Part shown: positions 9,405 through 19,199 of the stretch, piece after piece | Position numbering within the stretch: the first letter of the stretch is position 1 | How the letters are laid out: each line of letters opens with the position of its first letter | Assembly: GCA_029981855.1 (NCBI GenBank) | Contig: JARRCS010000003.1 | Location: 1 to 64,000 of the forward strand | Direction of reading: 5' to 3' | Length of the DNA: 64,000 nucleotides | Source: Halanaerobiales bacterium | Lineage (GTDB): Bacteria; Bacillota; Halanaerobiia; Halanaerobiales; DTU029 | Notes under the pieces: generated by a model | Databases searched by the model: none | What the model was told of the DNA's origin: nothing | What the model saw: the letters and a program-made list of their open reading frames with translations, nothing else | Made by a program: the position numbers and the translations under genes

Positions 9405-10673
9405 TTGTTATCTGCTCTCGGTAACGCCTTTAAGGTTAAGGAATTAAGAAAAAAGATCCTCTTTGTTATTGCCATGATGGTTGTCTACCGGATTGGCGCC
9501 CATATTCCCGTTCCCAATGTTGATGTTGGCCTTTTACAGGAGAGATTATTCCGGGGAGGCCTGGGAGGGGTTTTTGACTTCCTGGATCTCTTTGCCGGTG
9601 GTGCCTTAAGGAATTTTACTATTTTTGCCATGAGTATTACACCCTATATTACCGCTTCAATTATCCTTCAGCTGTTGACAGGGGTTATCCCGGCCCTAGA
9701 GGAGCTATCAAGACAGGGTACTGAAGGAAGGAAGAAGATGACCCAGTATATCAGGTATGGTACTATAGTTCTGGCTGTAATTCAGGGTATCGGTATTACC
9801 CTGTATATTCAAAGGTTTGGTGCTGTTGTCAATCCTAATTTCTTTAATTTATTCCTGATTGTGATTAGTTTGACTGCCGGAACTGCTTTTTTAATGTGGC
9901 TGGGTGAGCAGATTACAGATAAAGGAATCGGTAATGGTATCTCTATTATTATCTTTACTTCTATTATAGCCAGATTTCCCGGTGATTTCTGGAATACCTG
10001 GAAGCTATTACGGGCAGGTACAATTTCGATTATCAATATTTTACTCTTTGTGGTACTGGCTGTTGTCATTATTGCAGGTATTGTCTTTATCCAACAGGGT
10101 GAGAGAAGGATTCCGGTACAGTACTCAAAAAGGATTGTTGGGAGAAGGGTTTATGGGGGTAGAAGCACCCATATTCCCATGAGGATTAATCAGGCCGGGG
10201 TTATTCCGGTTATCTTTGCCTCCTCGGTCCTCATGTTCCCCGCAGTTATTGCCCAGGTTCTCCCTTTTGACTGGAGCCAGACGGTTGCTGATATGTTAAG
10301 ACCTGGTTCGACACTATATCTGACCCTGTATGGATTGATGATTCTCTTCTTTACCTACTTCTGGACTGCTTTTACCTTTAATCCGGAAGAGGTAGCCGAT
10401 AATATGCGGAAATATGGAGGATTTATACCGGGGATTAGACCAGGCAAGGCTACAGTTAATTATCTGGAGAGGGTGCTTGTCAGGGTAACCCTGGCCGGGG
10501 CAATTTTCTTGACGGTTATAGCGCTCCTGCCTTTCTTTGTGGGAAGTTGGACCGGTGTAACCATCAGTTTCGGAGGAACATCTCTCTTGATTATGATCGG
10601 TGTGGCCTTGCAGACGATGCAGCAGATAGAATCCCATCTCTTGATGAGACATTATGAAGGATTTATGAAATAA
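9405..10673 (+). CDS. secY: Preprotein translocase subunit SecY
   Basis: A 422-residue integral membrane protein with about ten hydrophobic segments, the pore of the Sec channel. Family signatures include GIGNGISIIIF in the middle and the cytoplasmic loop ending RPGKATVNYLERVL before the last segments. TTG start at 9405 with AGAGGTGA upstream, one base after rplO, so it is co-translated with the ribosomal genes as usual. Confidence 0.97.
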   Translation: MLSALGNAFKVKELRKKILFVIAMMVVYRIGAHIPVPNVDVGLLQERLFRGGLGGVFDFLDLFAGGALRNFTIFAMSITPYITASIILQLLTGVIPALEELSRQGTEGRKKMTQYIRYGTIVLAVIQGIGITLYIQRFGAVVNPNFFNLFLIVISLTAGTAFLMWLGEQITDKGIGNGISIIIFTSIIARFPGDFWNTWKLLRAGTISIINILLFVVLAVVIIAGIVFIQQGERRIPVQYSKRIVGRRVYGGRSTHIPMRINQAGVIPVIFASSVLMFPAVIAQVLPFDWSQTVADMLRPGSTLYLTLYGLMILFFTYFWTAFTFNPEEVADNMRKYGGFIPGIRPGKATVNYLERVLVRVTLAGAIFLTVIALLPFFVGSWTGVTISFGGTSLLIMIGVALQTMQQIESHLLMRHYEGFMK

Positions 10674-10730
10674 AATTTCCAAACATCTCTTCAACATCTA
10701 TTTGCAGTTAATTGCCGAAATAAGAGTATA
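10673..10730 (+). repeat. Dispersed modular repeat, 3' half, after secY
   Basis: Contains AAAATTTCCAAACATCTCTT, then the right terminal repeat AACATCTATTTGCAG and an ATTGCCGAAATAAGAGT-like tail. The left terminal repeat is absent. It begins at the secY stop codon and lies upstream of the adk promoter candidate. Confidence 0.6.
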
Positions 10731-10751
10731 AGGATTACTTGAGGCAAATAA

Positions 10752-10782
10752 TTGACATGAAGAAAATGGCCGGAAGCATAAT
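10752..10782 (+). promoter_or_regulatory. Candidate sigma-A promoter for adk-map
   Basis: TTGACA at 10752-10757 followed after 19 bases by CATAAT (a 17-base spacing would give the poorer AGCATA). It lies 60 bp upstream of adk and after the secY repeat. Moderate confidence because of the imperfect spacing. Confidence 0.4.
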
Positions 10783-10841
10783 TATTAATAGGAAATTTTT
10801 GGTGCTGCTGGTATTAAGCTTTTACAAAGGGGAGGACATTT

Positions 10842-11492
10842 ATGAACCTGATAATACTTGGTTTACCTGCTGCCGGGAAGGGGACCCAAGCGAAGAAAAT
10901 AAGTCAGGAATATAATTTGACTCATATTTCAACTGGAGATATTCTAAGGAAGGCAGCTACGGAAAAGTCCCTTTTTGGTAAAGAGATTAAAAAGTATCTA
11001 GATGCGGGTGAGTTGGTGCCTGACGAAATGGCGATCGGTATCGTTAAGGAGAAACTGCTTAAGGAGGACCTGGACGCAGGGGTTGTCTTCGATGGATTTC
11101 CCCGCACACCGAAACAGGCCGAGGCCTTAACCGAGATACTTGCTGAATTAGGCAAGAAACTGGATTTAGCTATCTATATCAAGGCAGATGAGGCGGAGAT
11201 AATCAGGCGGATATCGGGGAGGAGGGTCTGTAGAGATTGTGGGGCTTCTTACCATCTCGATTATAATCCGCCAGAGAAAGAAAGGGTCTGTGACCGGTGT
11301 GGGGGTAAACTGATTCAACGTAGTGATGACCAGGAAGAGACTGTTAAAAAAAGGATTAGGCTCCATTCTAAACTACTTGCCCAGTTAATTTCTTATTATG
11401 AAGAGAAAGCTATTTTAAAAACCGTGCTTAGTAAGGGCGGAATTGAAGAAGTATTTGCCAGGATTAAAGAGATAATTGAGGTGAATCTTTAA
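10842..11492 (+). CDS. adk: Adenylate kinase, zinc-lid type
   Basis: A 216-residue enzyme interconverting ATP + AMP and 2 ADP in the cytoplasm. The P-loop GLPAAGKGT is at residues 7-15 and the FDGFPRTPKQAEAL motif near residue 85. The LID domain carries CRDCGASYH and CDRCGG, four cysteines typical of zinc-binding Gram-positive adenylate kinases. ATG behind AAAGGGGAGG. Sits between secY and map as in many Firmicutes. Confidence 0.97.
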   Translation: MNLIILGLPAAGKGTQAKKISQEYNLTHISTGDILRKAATEKSLFGKEIKKYLDAGELVPDEMAIGIVKEKLLKEDLDAGVVFDGFPRTPKQAEALTEILAELGKKLDLAIYIKADEAEIIRRISGRRVCRDCGASYHLDYNPPEKERVCDRCGGKLIQRSDDQEETVKKRIRLHSKLLAQLISYYEEKAILKTVLSKGGIEEVFARIKEIIEVNL

Positions 11493-12242
11493 ATGATTGT
11501 CCTGAAATCTCCTCGTGAGATAGAGATAATGCGTTATGCCAATCAGATAGTTGCTGAAACCCATGCCTATCTGGCTGAAGTGATAGAAGCGGGAATTACG
11601 ACTGCCGAGATCGATAGACTTGGTGAAGAATTTATTCGTAGTAAAGGGGCTATACCTTCCTTTAAGGGGTACAGGGGTTATCCTGCTTCAGTCTGTGTCT
11701 CTATCAATGAGGAGGTTGTGCACGGTATACCCAGTAAGAAGAGGACAATTAAAGAAGGGGATATAGTCAGCCTCGATATTGGCGTCTTTTATGATGGTTT
11801 TCATGGAGATGCCGCCCGCTCCTTTGGAGTTGGTAAGGTGAGTAAAGAAGCAGAAAAGCTATTAAAGGTTACTGAAGATTCTTTTTACAGAGGGATTGAA
11901 AGGGCCTTTATCGGCAACAGATTAGGTGATATATCCCATGCGATTCAGAACCATGCTGAAAAAAATGGTTTTTCAGTAGTCAGGGATTATGTTGGTCACG
12001 GAATTGGTCGGGAGATGCATGAACCCCCCCAGATACCGAACTTCGGGCTGCCTGGCAGGGGGCCTTTACTCAAAGCTGGAATGACCCTGGCTATTGAGCC
12101 AATGCTCAATGCCGGTAGTTTCGAGGTGAAGACTCTGGCCGATGGCTGGACTGTCGTAACTAAAGATGGCCGGTTATCCGCTCACTACGAAAATACTATT
12201 GCTATCACCGAAGATGGCCCTCTAATCTTGAGTGAAGTTTGA
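11493..12242 (+). CDS. map: Methionine aminopeptidase type I
   Basis: A 249-residue enzyme that removes N-terminal methionine from nascent proteins. The five metal ligands can be placed at D95 (SLDIG), D106 (HGDAARS), H169 (GHGIGREMHEPP), E202 (AIEPML) and E233 (YENTIAIT). It starts right after the adk stop with no gap; the site AATTGAGGTGAA lies in the end of adk. Confidence 0.97.
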   Translation: MIVLKSPREIEIMRYANQIVAETHAYLAEVIEAGITTAEIDRLGEEFIRSKGAIPSFKGYRGYPASVCVSINEEVVHGIPSKKRTIKEGDIVSLDIGVFYDGFHGDAARSFGVGKVSKEAEKLLKVTEDSFYRGIERAFIGNRLGDISHAIQNHAEKNGFSVVRDYVGHGIGREMHEPPQIPNFGLPGRGPLLKAGMTLAIEPMLNAGSFEVKTLADGWTVVTKDGRLSAHYENTIAITEDGPLILSEV

Positions 12243-12247
12243 AAGGA

Positions 12248-12276
12248 TTGCACTGCCCTTTTTAATTTGATATAAT
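12248..12276 (+). promoter_or_regulatory. Sigma-A promoter for KOW gene-infA-rpmJ-alpha operon
   Basis: TTGCAC (12248-12253), 17-base spacer, TATAAT (12271-12276), directly after the map stop. It can drive the downstream infA-rpmJ-rpsM-rpsK-rpsD block. Confidence 0.75.
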
Positions 12277-12308
12277 AACGAAGTAGTTTAAAAATGGAGT
12301 TGGTGGCA

Positions 12309-12593
12309 ATGGATTCTCAATTTCGCCTGGCTGAGGTGGTAGTCTCTACTGCCGGTCGGGATAGAGGAAAATACTATCTCGTCGTTGATATAGAAGATAG
12401 TCAATATGTTAAGGTAGCGGATGGTGATAAAAAAAAGCTTAAGAGGCCTAAACGTAAAAATATAAAACACCTTAGAGCAACGGGATATGTAATTGAAGAA
12501 TTAGCCATCTGGTTATCTGAAGGTAAACGGGTGCGTAACGAAGATATAAAAAAGGCAATTAAAGAATATGAAAAAAATGAGGAGGCTAATTAA
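12309..12593 (+). CDS. KOW-domain RNA-binding protein (L14e/L6e/L27e-like)
   Basis: About 94 residues with a KOW-type N-terminus: an [19 protein letters not shown] segment, then a basic [14 protein letters not shown] stretch, and an acidic C-terminus. Genes of this type regularly sit between map and infA in Firmicutes; the function is not settled and an RNA-binding or ribosome-associated role is inferred. I prefer ATG 12309 because GGAG at 12296-12299 gives it a binding site; ATG 12294 lacks one. Confidence 0.8.
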   Translation: MDSQFRLAEVVVSTAGRDRGKYYLVVDIEDSQYVKVADGDKKKLKRPKRKNIKHLRATGYVIEELAIWLSEGKRVRNEDIKKAIKEYEKNEEAN

Positions 12594-12597
12594 CCCT

Positions 12598-12822
12598 ATG
12601 GCAAAAGAGGAACCGATTGAAGTTCAAGGAACGGTTGTGGAACCCCTTCCCAATGCTATGTTTAGGGTAGAATTAGAGAACGGGTATAAGGTTTTAGCCC
12701 ATGTTTCTGGCAAGATGAGAATGAATTTTATAAGAATACTACCTGGTGACAAGGTTACAGTTGAACTATCTCCTTATGATCTTAGCCGGGGTCGTATCAC
12801 TTATCGTCATAAGTCCAAATAA
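12598..12822 (+). CDS. infA: Translation initiation factor IF-1
   Basis: A 74-residue S1-like OB-fold protein that blocks the A site during initiation. The pattern [39 protein letters not shown] and the final YRHKSK-type end are standard. ATG 12598 gives [11 protein letters not shown]; upstream in-frame ATG codons lie in the end of the KOW gene. GAGGAGG precedes it. Confidence 0.96.
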   Translation: MAKEEPIEVQGTVVEPLPNAMFRVELENGYKVLAHVSGKMRMNFIRILPGDKVTVELSPYDLSRGRITYRHKSK

Positions 12823-12831
12823 CCAGATTGA

Positions 12832-12957
<126 letters not shown>

Positions 12958-12979
12958 TAATTTATGGAGGTGAACTAAT

Positions 12980-13348
12980 TTGGCACGTATTGTAGGTATT
13001 GATCTGCCTAGAAACAAGAGAGTTGAAATCGGGTTAACATATATCTATGGGATTGGTCGTTCTACCTCTCAGAAGATCCTGGAGGCGACCGGTGTTAACC
13101 CGGATACAAGGGTAAAAGATTTGACTGAGGCTGAGATTTCTAAACTCAGGGAAGAGATTGATAAATATCAAGTAGAAGGTGACTTAAGGCGTGAGGTTAG
13201 GGCTAATATTAAGCGGTTAATGGATATTGGCTGTTACCGTGGTCTACGCCATAGAAGAGGCTTACCTGTGCGGGGGCAGAGAACCAGGACCAATGCCCGT
13301 ACCCGTAAGGGGCCGAAGAAGACCGTTGGTGTTAGAAGGAAAAAATAG
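12980..13348 (+). CDS. rpsM: 30S ribosomal protein S13
   Basis: A 122-residue S13 of the 30S head, contacting P-site tRNA and the L5/L31 bridge. It has [16 protein letters not shown] at the N-terminus, the [14 protein letters not shown] helix-hairpin-helix and the tail [18 protein letters not shown] start at 12980 behind TATGGAGGTG. Confidence 0.97.
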   Translation: MARIVGIDLPRNKRVEIGLTYIYGIGRSTSQKILEATGVNPDTRVKDLTEAEISKLREEIDKYQVEGDLRREVRANIKRLMDIGCYRGLRHRRGLPVRGQRTRTNARTRKGPKKTVGVRRKK

Positions 13349-13363
13349 TAAGGAGGTAACTAA

Positions 13364-13762
13364 ATGGCAAGAGCAAAAAGGGATACCAGGAAAAGAAAAA
13401 AGAAAATTAAACGCAATATAGAAAAGGGTCAGGCCCATATCAGGTCAACCTTTAATAATACTATTATTACCATTACCGATACTGAGGGTAATGTAGTTGC
13501 CTGGTCAAGTTCCGGTAAAGTAGGTTATCAGGGTTCCCGTAAGAGCACACCCTTTGCCGCCCAGATGGCTGCTGAAGATGCAGCTCAACAGGCAATGGAT
13601 CAGGGCCTAAAAGAAGTCGAGATCTATGTCAAGGGACCAGGTTCCGGACGTGAATCTGCTATCAGGTCACTCCAGGCTGCCGGGTTAAATGTAAGTTTAA
13701 TCAAAGATATTACTCCCATTCCTCATAATGGATGCCGGCCACCTAAAAGACGTCGGGTTTAA
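13364..13762 (+). CDS. rpsK: 30S ribosomal protein S11
   Basis: A 132-residue platform protein lining the mRNA exit path. Diagnostic segments are [33 protein letters not shown] and the conserved C-terminal [16 protein letters not shown] behind AAGGAGG, 15 bp after rpsM. Confidence 0.97.
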   Translation: MARAKRDTRKRKKKIKRNIEKGQAHIRSTFNNTIITITDTEGNVVAWSSSGKVGYQGSRKSTPFAAQMAAEDAAQQAMDQGLKEVEIYVKGPGSGRESAIRSLQAAGLNVSLIKDITPIPHNGCRPPKRRRV

Positions 13763-13803
13763 AGAACTATAAAATTGTCAATAATGAATATGGAGGTGTA
13801 ATA

Positions 13804-14430
13804 ATGGCAAGATATAGAGGATCCGTCTGTAGAATTTGCCGCCGTGAAGGTGAAAAATTATATCTAAAAGGAGAACGCTGTTATACTGATAAATGTGCTA
13901 TTGAGCGCCGTCCTTATCCGCCGGGAGAACACGGTCAGGGCAGGAATAAGTTATCGGAGTACGGCTTACAGTTAAGAGAAAAACAGAAGATCAGAAGAAT
14001 CTATGGTATTATGGAAAAACAGTTCAGGCGTTACTTTAGAGCAGCTGAAAAGATGACTGGAGTAACCGGTGAGAACTTCCTACAGCTACTGGAGAGAAGA
14101 TTGGATAATGTTGTCTTTAGATTAGGTTTCGCCACCTCCCGTAATGAGGCAAGACAGTTTGTCCTGCACGGGCATATCCTGGTTAATGGTAGGAAGGTAA
14201 ATATACCTTCTTATCAGGTAGATGAGGGTGACATTATTAGTGTTAAAGACTCCAGCCGTAAGTCCAAGAGATTCAAAGAAATATTTGAGTTTAATTCCGA
14301 GGTAACCCCACCAAAATGGTTAAGTGTTGATTTTGATAAAGCCGAGGGTAAGGTTCTTTCTCTTCCTGATAGAGAGGATATTGACTACTCCGTTAAAGAG
14401 CATTTAATTGTAGAGTATTATTCAAGATAG
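13804..14430 (+). CDS. rpsD: 30S ribosomal protein S4, zinc-containing form
   Basis: A 208-residue S4, a primary 16S rRNA binder and an autoregulator in B. subtilis. Cysteines at about positions 9, 12, 26 and 31 (CRIC and CYTDKC) mark the zinc form. The S4 RNA-binding domain ([23 protein letters not shown]) is around residues 95-117. ATG behind TATGGAGG. A 179-bp gap with a full repeat element separates it from rpoA. Confidence 0.97.
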   Translation: MARYRGSVCRICRREGEKLYLKGERCYTDKCAIERRPYPPGEHGQGRNKLSEYGLQLREKQKIRRIYGIMEKQFRRYFRAAEKMTGVTGENFLQLLERRLDNVVFRLGFATSRNEARQFVLHGHILVNGRKVNIPSYQVDEGDIISVKDSSRKSKRFKEIFEFNSEVTPPKWLSVDFDKAEGKVLSLPDREDIDYSVKEHLIVEYYSR

Positions 14431-14443
14431 TTATGCCTTTGAA

Positions 14444-14585
14444 CTACAAATAGATGTTTTCGATTGCAGAAACCTTCTTTTTACTTACGCAAGGATGGTT
14501 TCTGCACTAGGCCATTGAGGCCGTCGTCAAACATCTCTTTAACATCTATTTGCAGTTTTCGCAGAACAATAGTGAGGCATTATTC
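14444..14585 (+). repeat. Dispersed modular repeat, full copy before rpoA
   Basis: The left terminal repeat CTACAAATAGATGTT (14444-14458) and right terminal repeat AACATCTATTTGCAG (14541-14555) form a 15-bp inverted pair with one T-for-C difference. Inside are a 10-bp stem hairpin (14465-14474 with 14497-14506, TTACGCAAGGAT in the loop), a GGCC/GGCC mini-hairpin, and CAAACATCTCTT. A 3' tail containing AGTGAGGCATTATT ends 6 bp before the rpoA binding site. Confidence 0.75.
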
Positions 14586-14609
14586 CTTCGAAGAGGAGGG
14601 TATAAGTGA

Positions 14610-15554
14610 ATGATAGAAATAGAAAAACCTCGTGTTGAGAGAATAGAATGTGATGAAAGAACTGGCAGGTTTGAGGTTGCTCCACTGGAAAGAGGATATG
14701 GGATTACCCTGGGAAATGCCCTGCGAAGAATCCTTTTATCCTCCCTACCCGGAGCAGCGATTACCTCTGTTAAGATTGAGGGGGTCAGACACGAATTTTC
14801 TACTATTCCGGGTGTAGTTGAAGATGTAACAGAGATTATTCTTAACCTTAAAGGTGTGGTCATCAAGTATACCGGTGATGAGATTGAGAAGATTACCCTA
14901 AATGCTGAGGGTGAAGGTGAGGTTACTGCCGGTGACTTTAAAACATCCGGAGATATCGAGATTGTTAATCCTGATCACCATATTGCTACCCTTGATAGTG
15001 ATGGAAAGATAGTGCTGGAGGCTACCGTTGAGAGGGGCCGCGGTTATGTTACTGCTGAAGAGAATCAGGAGCATTTCGATAAGGTTATAGGTTTAATTCC
15101 GGTAGACTCATCTTTCGGCCCCATTGAAAGGGCTAATTTCAAAGTTGAAAATACCAGGGTTGGCCAGGTAACCGATTTTGACCGGCTGGTACTGGAGGTT
15201 ACTACCAATGGTAGTATTTCACCTGATGATGCTGTTAGCCTTGCGGCCAAGATTATGGTAGAACACCTGGAGCTCTTTATTAATCTTACCGATGAGGTAA
15301 ATGATGTTGAGATCATGGTAGAAAAAGAGGAAGAGGAGAAGGATAAGATCCTGGATACAACCATAGAGGAACTGGAATTATCGGTTCGTTCGTCCAATTG
15401 TTTGAAACGGGCTGGTATCAATACTGTTGGTGAGCTTATTAGTAAGACAGAAGATGATCTGATGAAGGTCAGAAATCTCGGCAAGAAATCATTGCAGGAA
15501 ATAAAGGAAAAGCTAGCTGCCCTTGATTTAAAACTAAAGGAGACGGAAATTTAA
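14610..15554 (+). CDS. rpoA: DNA-directed RNA polymerase subunit alpha
   Basis: A 314-residue alpha subunit. The N-terminal dimerisation and assembly domain contains [24 protein letters not shown] near residues 28-51. An acidic linker with [10 protein letters not shown] near residue 245 leads to the C-terminal domain that contacts UP elements and activators ([22 protein letters not shown], then [13 protein letters not shown]). ATG 14610 follows AGAGGAGGG. Usual position between rpsD and rplQ. Confidence 0.97.
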   Translation: MIEIEKPRVERIECDERTGRFEVAPLERGYGITLGNALRRILLSSLPGAAITSVKIEGVRHEFSTIPGVVEDVTEIILNLKGVVIKYTGDEIEKITLNAEGEGEVTAGDFKTSGDIEIVNPDHHIATLDSDGKIVLEATVERGRGYVTAEENQEHFDKVIGLIPVDSSFGPIERANFKVENTRVGQVTDFDRLVLEVTTNGSISPDDAVSLAAKIMVEHLELFINLTDEVNDVEIMVEKEEEEKDKILDTTIEELELSVRSSNCLKRAGINTVGELISKTEDDLMKVRNLGKKSLQEIKEKLAALDLKLKETEI

Positions 15555-15568
15555 AAGGAGGGATATAG

Positions 15569-15910
15569 ATGCCACAGCGCAAATTAGGTAAAACAACCTC
15601 ACACCGTAAAGCAATGCTTAGTAATATGGTTACTGATTTTTTCCGTCATGAGCGGATTGAAACCACCTTACCCAAGGCAAAAGAGTTAAGACCCTTTGCC
15701 GAAAAACTGATAACAACTGCTAAAACCAATGACCTTAATGCCCGTCGAAAGGTACTTAAGGTTATTAAGGATAAAACCGTAGTAAGCAAATTATTTGATG
15801 AGATTGCTCCCAGATTTAGTGAACGTCCCGGTGGTTACACCAGGATTTTGAAAGTATACCCTCGTAGAGGCGATGCCAGCGAAAAAGCAATTATCGAATT
15901 AGTTGAATAG
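15569..15910 (+). CDS. rplQ: 50S ribosomal protein L17
   Basis: A 113-residue L17 located by the exit tunnel. It has the N-terminal [17 protein letters not shown] and the C-terminal [23 protein letters not shown] behind AAAAGGAGGG, 14 bp after rpoA. Last gene of the alpha block before the transporter genes. Confidence 0.97.
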   Translation: MPQRKLGKTTSHRKAMLSNMVTDFFRHERIETTLPKAKELRPFAEKLITTAKTNDLNARRKVLKVIKDKTVVSKLFDEIAPRFSERPGGYTRILKVYPRRGDASEKAIIELVE

Positions 15911-15928
15911 AGATTGTAGGTGTATGAG

Positions 15929-16744
15929 ATGAGCCTGGTTGAGTTGAGAGAGGTAGGATTTTCTTATAATGAAAATGATACACCGGCTTTAAAGAATATA
16001 AGTTTATCGATTGAATCCGGTGATTTTGTTGCTATCATTGGTGGCAATGGCTCCGGCAAGTCTACCCTGGCTAAACTACTTAATGTCCTATTAATACCCT
16101 CCTCCGGTGAAGTAATAATTGCCGGGATGAATACGGCTGAGGAAGAAAACAAATGGAAGATTAGACAGAAAGTAGGGATGGTCTTCCAAAACCCGGATAA
16201 TCAACTAGTCGCAACAATGGTAGAAGATGATGTCGCCTTCGGACCTGAAAATCTGGGTATTCCAAGCCCTGAAATCCGGCAGAGGGTTGATAGAGCATTA
16301 AAGATGGTCGGCATGGATGGTTTCCAGAAACATGCTCCCCATAAACTCTCTGGAGGGCAGAAACAGAGGGTGGCTATAGCCGGGATTATTGCTATGGAAC
16401 CGGAGTGTATTGTTCTTGATGAGCCAACGGCTATGCTCGACCCCCGCGGAAGAAAAGAGGTTATGGAGACTGTAGAGTATCTGAATAAGGAAAAAGGTAT
16501 TACGATAATCTATATTACTCATTTTATGGAGGAGGCAGTCCTGGCCGACAAAATAGTTGTTATGAACCAGGGTTTAATCTATAACCAGGGCAGCCCGGCC
16601 GAAATCTTTCAGGATATTGCAGGCCTAAAGAAGGTAAACCTGGATGTACCGGTTGTAGTGGAATTAGCATCCGGTTTGAGAAAAGCAGGTATTTCCCTGC
16701 CGGGGGTCCTGTCTATTGATGGGTTGGTGAATAATCTATGTTAA
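15929..16744 (+). CDS. ecfA1: ECF transporter ATPase EcfA1
   Basis: A 271-residue ABC ATPase of the shared energy-coupling module for vitamin and metal uptake. Walker A GGNGSGKST is at about residues 38-46, the Q-loop FQNPDNQ near 86, signature LSGGQ at 140-144, Walker B IVLDEP next, and the switch histidine in YITHFMEE. I chose ATG 15929 (MSLVELREVGFSY) over GTG 15920 on family alignment. It overlaps the second ATPase by 7 bp. Confidence 0.94.
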   Translation: MSLVELREVGFSYNENDTPALKNISLSIESGDFVAIIGGNGSGKSTLAKLLNVLLIPSSGEVIIAGMNTAEEENKWKIRQKVGMVFQNPDNQLVATMVEDDVAFGPENLGIPSPEIRQRVDRALKMVGMDGFQKHAPHKLSGGQKQRVAIAGIIAMEPECIVLDEPTAMLDPRGRKEVMETVEYLNKEKGITIIYITHFMEEAVLADKIVVMNQGLIYNQGSPAEIFQDIAGLKKVNLDVPVVVELASGLRKAGISLPGVLSIDGLVNNLC

Positions 16745-17595
16745 TCGAAGTAAAAAATGCTAGCCATATCTATAGGCAGGAGCAGGGATATAAGGCCCTT
16801 GATAATATAAATCTGACTATTAGTGATCATGAGTTTATCGGACTGGTGGGACATACTGGATCAGGAAAATCTACTCTTGTCCAGCTTTTTAACGGGTTAA
16901 TAAAGCCCACTGAAGGACAGGTTATAGTTGATGGGATTGATATAACTAAAGATAAGGTAAATCTAAAGGAGATCAGGCAGAAAATCGGTCTGGTCTTTCA
17001 ATATCCCGAACATCAATTATTTGAGGAAACTATCTTTAATGATGTGGCCTTTGGTCCGAGGAACCTGGCTCTTTCTGAAGAGGAGATTTACGAACGGGTC
17101 AAGGAGGCTCTTGACCTGGTAGGATTAGATTTTGAGTACTTTAAAAATCGCTCCCCCTTCAATCTAAGTGGCGGCCAGCAGCGTAAGGTGGCCATTGCAG
17201 GGGTACTGGCGATGAAACCTGAGGTTTTAATCCTTGATGAGCCATCCGCCGGTTTAGACCCCCGGGGGCGAGAGCAGTTGATCGAATTGCTTGATTACTT
17301 ACATCATCAGCAGGGGGTTACAATTATCCTGATCTCTCATAGAATGGAGGAGGTTGCCAGGTTGTCGACCAGGGTACTGGTTATGAATCAGGGTAGGCTT
17401 GTTTTAGATGGGCCCCCTGAGGAGGTATTCAGTCAGGTAGAGAGATTAAGGGAGATAGACCTGGACTTACCCGAAATTACCGAGATACTCTGGAGATTGA
17501 AAGAGAAAGGAATAAATGTCAGGACTAATATATTTACTATTCCTGAGGCGGTCAATGAGATTGCAACCGAGTTAAGGAGACTTAAGCCATGCTAA
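16738..17595 (+). CDS. ecfA2: ECF transporter ATPase EcfA2
   Basis: A 285-residue partner ATPase: Walker A GHTGSGKST at 38-46, a Q-loop in FQYPEHQLFEET typical of A2 subunits, LSGGQQRKVAIAG, and LILDEPSAGLDP. It pairs with EcfA1 and EcfT; substrate-binding S components are encoded elsewhere. Overlaps ecfA1 (7 bp) and ecfT (7 bp), which signals tight translational coupling. Confidence 0.95.
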   Translation: MLIEVKNASHIYRQEQGYKALDNINLTISDHEFIGLVGHTGSGKSTLVQLFNGLIKPTEGQVIVDGIDITKDKVNLKEIRQKIGLVFQYPEHQLFEETIFNDVAFGPRNLALSEEEIYERVKEALDLVGLDFEYFKNRSPFNLSGGQQRKVAIAGVLAMKPEVLILDEPSAGLDPRGREQLIELLDYLHHQQGVTIILISHRMEEVARLSTRVLVMNQGRLVLDGPPEEVFSQVERLREIDLDLPEITEILWRLKEKGINVRTNIFTIPEAVNEIATELRRLKPC

Positions 17596-18380
17596 CAGAT
17601 ATTACGATTGGACAGTATATACCCTGTGATTCGCCGATCCACCGGCTTGATCCCCGGATAAAGATTATCATAACTATCTTACTCATAACCGCCTTATTTT
17701 TTATCAGCCGTTTTACAGGTTTTGCTATCTACCTTGCCTTTATTATCCTGATTGTTATTATCTCCAGACTACCGGTTAAAAGGGTTTTAACAGGGCTAAA
17801 ACCGATCTTTTTTCTGGTAGTCCTGACCCTTGTCCTCCATGTCTTTTTAACCAGGGGAGGTCGGGTACTCTGGGAATGGCGGTTTTTAAGGATCGAGGAA
17901 GCCGGTCTCTTCACCGGGCTTTTTATGGTAAGCAGGATCTTTCTATTGATTATGTTTACTTCCTTATTAACCCTGACAACTTCACCACTGCAATTAACCG
18001 ATGGTATTGAATACCTGTTAACCCCCTTAAAGAGGTTTGGTGTTCCAGCCGGTGAGCTGGCCATGATGATGACCATTGCTCTGAGGTTTATACCGACCCT
18101 GCTTGAAGAGGCCGAAAAGATAATGAAGGCCCAGATGGCCAGGGGGGCCGACTTTGAAAGCGGTAATATTATTAAACGGGCTAAAAATTTAATTCCCTTA
18201 CTGGTGCCGCTCTTTATCAGTGCCTTTAGAAGAGCCGATGACCTGGCTCTGGCCATGGAATCCCGCTGTTATCGCGGCGGTGAGGGCCGGACCCGCCTAC
18301 ATGAACTTAAGATTAAGAGGTCAGATATCGTATCCCTGATCATCTCTATTATCCTGGGTGTAGGTATCAGCTTTTTCTGA
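17589..18380 (+). CDS. ecfT: ECF transporter transmembrane protein EcfT
   Basis: A 263-residue membrane protein with about five hydrophobic segments. The cytoplasmic coupling helices show the two ARG-type motifs (KAQMARGADF near residue 182 and ESRCYRGGEG near 225) that dock onto the two ATPases. ATG 17589 overlaps the end of ecfA2. The order A1-A2-T then truA, rplM, rpsI is the common Firmicute arrangement. Confidence 0.95.
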   Translation: MLTDITIGQYIPCDSPIHRLDPRIKIIITILLITALFFISRFTGFAIYLAFIILIVIISRLPVKRVLTGLKPIFFLVVLTLVLHVFLTRGGRVLWEWRFLRIEEAGLFTGLFMVSRIFLLIMFTSLLTLTTSPLQLTDGIEYLLTPLKRFGVPAGELAMMMTIALRFIPTLLEEAEKIMKAQMARGADFESGNIIKRAKNLIPLLVPLFISAFRRADDLALAMESRCYRGGEGRTRLHELKIKRSDIVSLIISIILGVGISFF

Positions 18381-18420
18381 AGGACAAATAGTATTCTTCC
18401 TTTACGGGGGTTAATTATCT

Positions 18421-19158
18421 GTGCGGAATATAAAAATAACCTTAGAATATGACGGTACTAATTACAGCGGCTGGCAGATACAGAAAAATACCGAGCAGAC
18501 CATTCAGCAGATCCTGCAAGATGCCTTGAGCGAGATCAATAAATCTCCGGTTAAAGTGACCGGTGCAAGCCGTACTGATGCAGGGGTACACGCTCTCGGG
18601 CAGGTGGCCAACTTTAAACTCGATGTACCAATACCTCTAGCTAGAATTCCCATGGCCTTAAACAGTCTTCTACCCGAAGATATTGTCTGTAAGGAGGCCC
18701 GGGAGGTTGATTTAGATTTTCATGCCCGTTATGATGCCAGGGGAAAGAAGTACCGGTATCGTATATTAAATCAGGCGAAACCCTCTGTATTTATTCGCAA
18801 TTATGTTTATCATTATAGCTATCCCCTGGATCTGAATCTGATGAGAGAAGCGGCTAGTTATCTGATAGGGACTCACGATTTTAATTCCTTTCAGGCCAGT
18901 GGTAGTTCTATCCGGAATACGGTCAGAACTATTGAAAAGCTGGAGGTTATTGACCGGGCCCCCGAGGTCTGGATTGAGGTTAAGGGAGATGGTTTTTTAT
19001 ATAATATGGTCAGGATTATCGCTGGTACCTTAATAGAGGTAGCTTCCGGCAAAATACTACCTGACAGGGTGAAGGATATACTTGCTGCCAGGGACCGGAC
19101 CCGGGCCGGTTTTACCGCCCCTGCCAGGGGATTGATTTTACTCAAGGTTTATTATTAG
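18421..19158 (+). CDS. truA: tRNA pseudouridine synthase A (positions 38-40)
   Basis: A 245-residue TruA, which isomerises uridines 38-40 in the tRNA anticodon arm. The catalytic aspartate is D53 in SRTDAGVHALGQV; other motifs are EYDGTNYSGWQ at the N-terminus and GDGFLYNMVRIIAGTL near residue 190. GTG start at 18421 with ACGGGGGTTAA upstream. A strong promoter for rplM begins just past its stop. Confidence 0.96.
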   Translation: MRNIKITLEYDGTNYSGWQIQKNTEQTIQQILQDALSEINKSPVKVTGASRTDAGVHALGQVANFKLDVPIPLARIPMALNSLLPEDIVCKEAREVDLDFHARYDARGKKYRYRILNQAKPSVFIRNYVYHYSYPLDLNLMREAASYLIGTHDFNSFQASGSSIRNTVRTIEKLEVIDRAPEVWIEVKGDGFLYNMVRIIAGTLIEVASGKILPDRVKDILAARDRTRAGFTAPARGLILLKVYY

Positions 19159-19163
19159 CCGGC

Positions 19164-19192
19164 TTGACAAAAATCCTTACTTATATTAAAAT
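19164..19192 (+). promoter_or_regulatory. Sigma-A promoter for rplM-rpsI
   Basis: TTGACA (19164-19169), 17-base spacer, TAAAAT (19187-19192), just downstream of the truA stop. The predicted start leaves a leader of about 170 nt before rplM. Confidence 0.8.
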
Positions 19193-19199
19193 TACTGTG

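Noticed and set aside
15065-15484. 139-codon minus-strand ORF within rpoA
   Set aside because: Antisense shadow; serine-rich from reversed acidic codons, no supporting signals.
17729-18256. 175-codon minus-strand ORF across ecfT
   Set aside because: Antisense to a clear membrane protein gene; composition reflects the reverse of hydrophobic codons and there is no start context.
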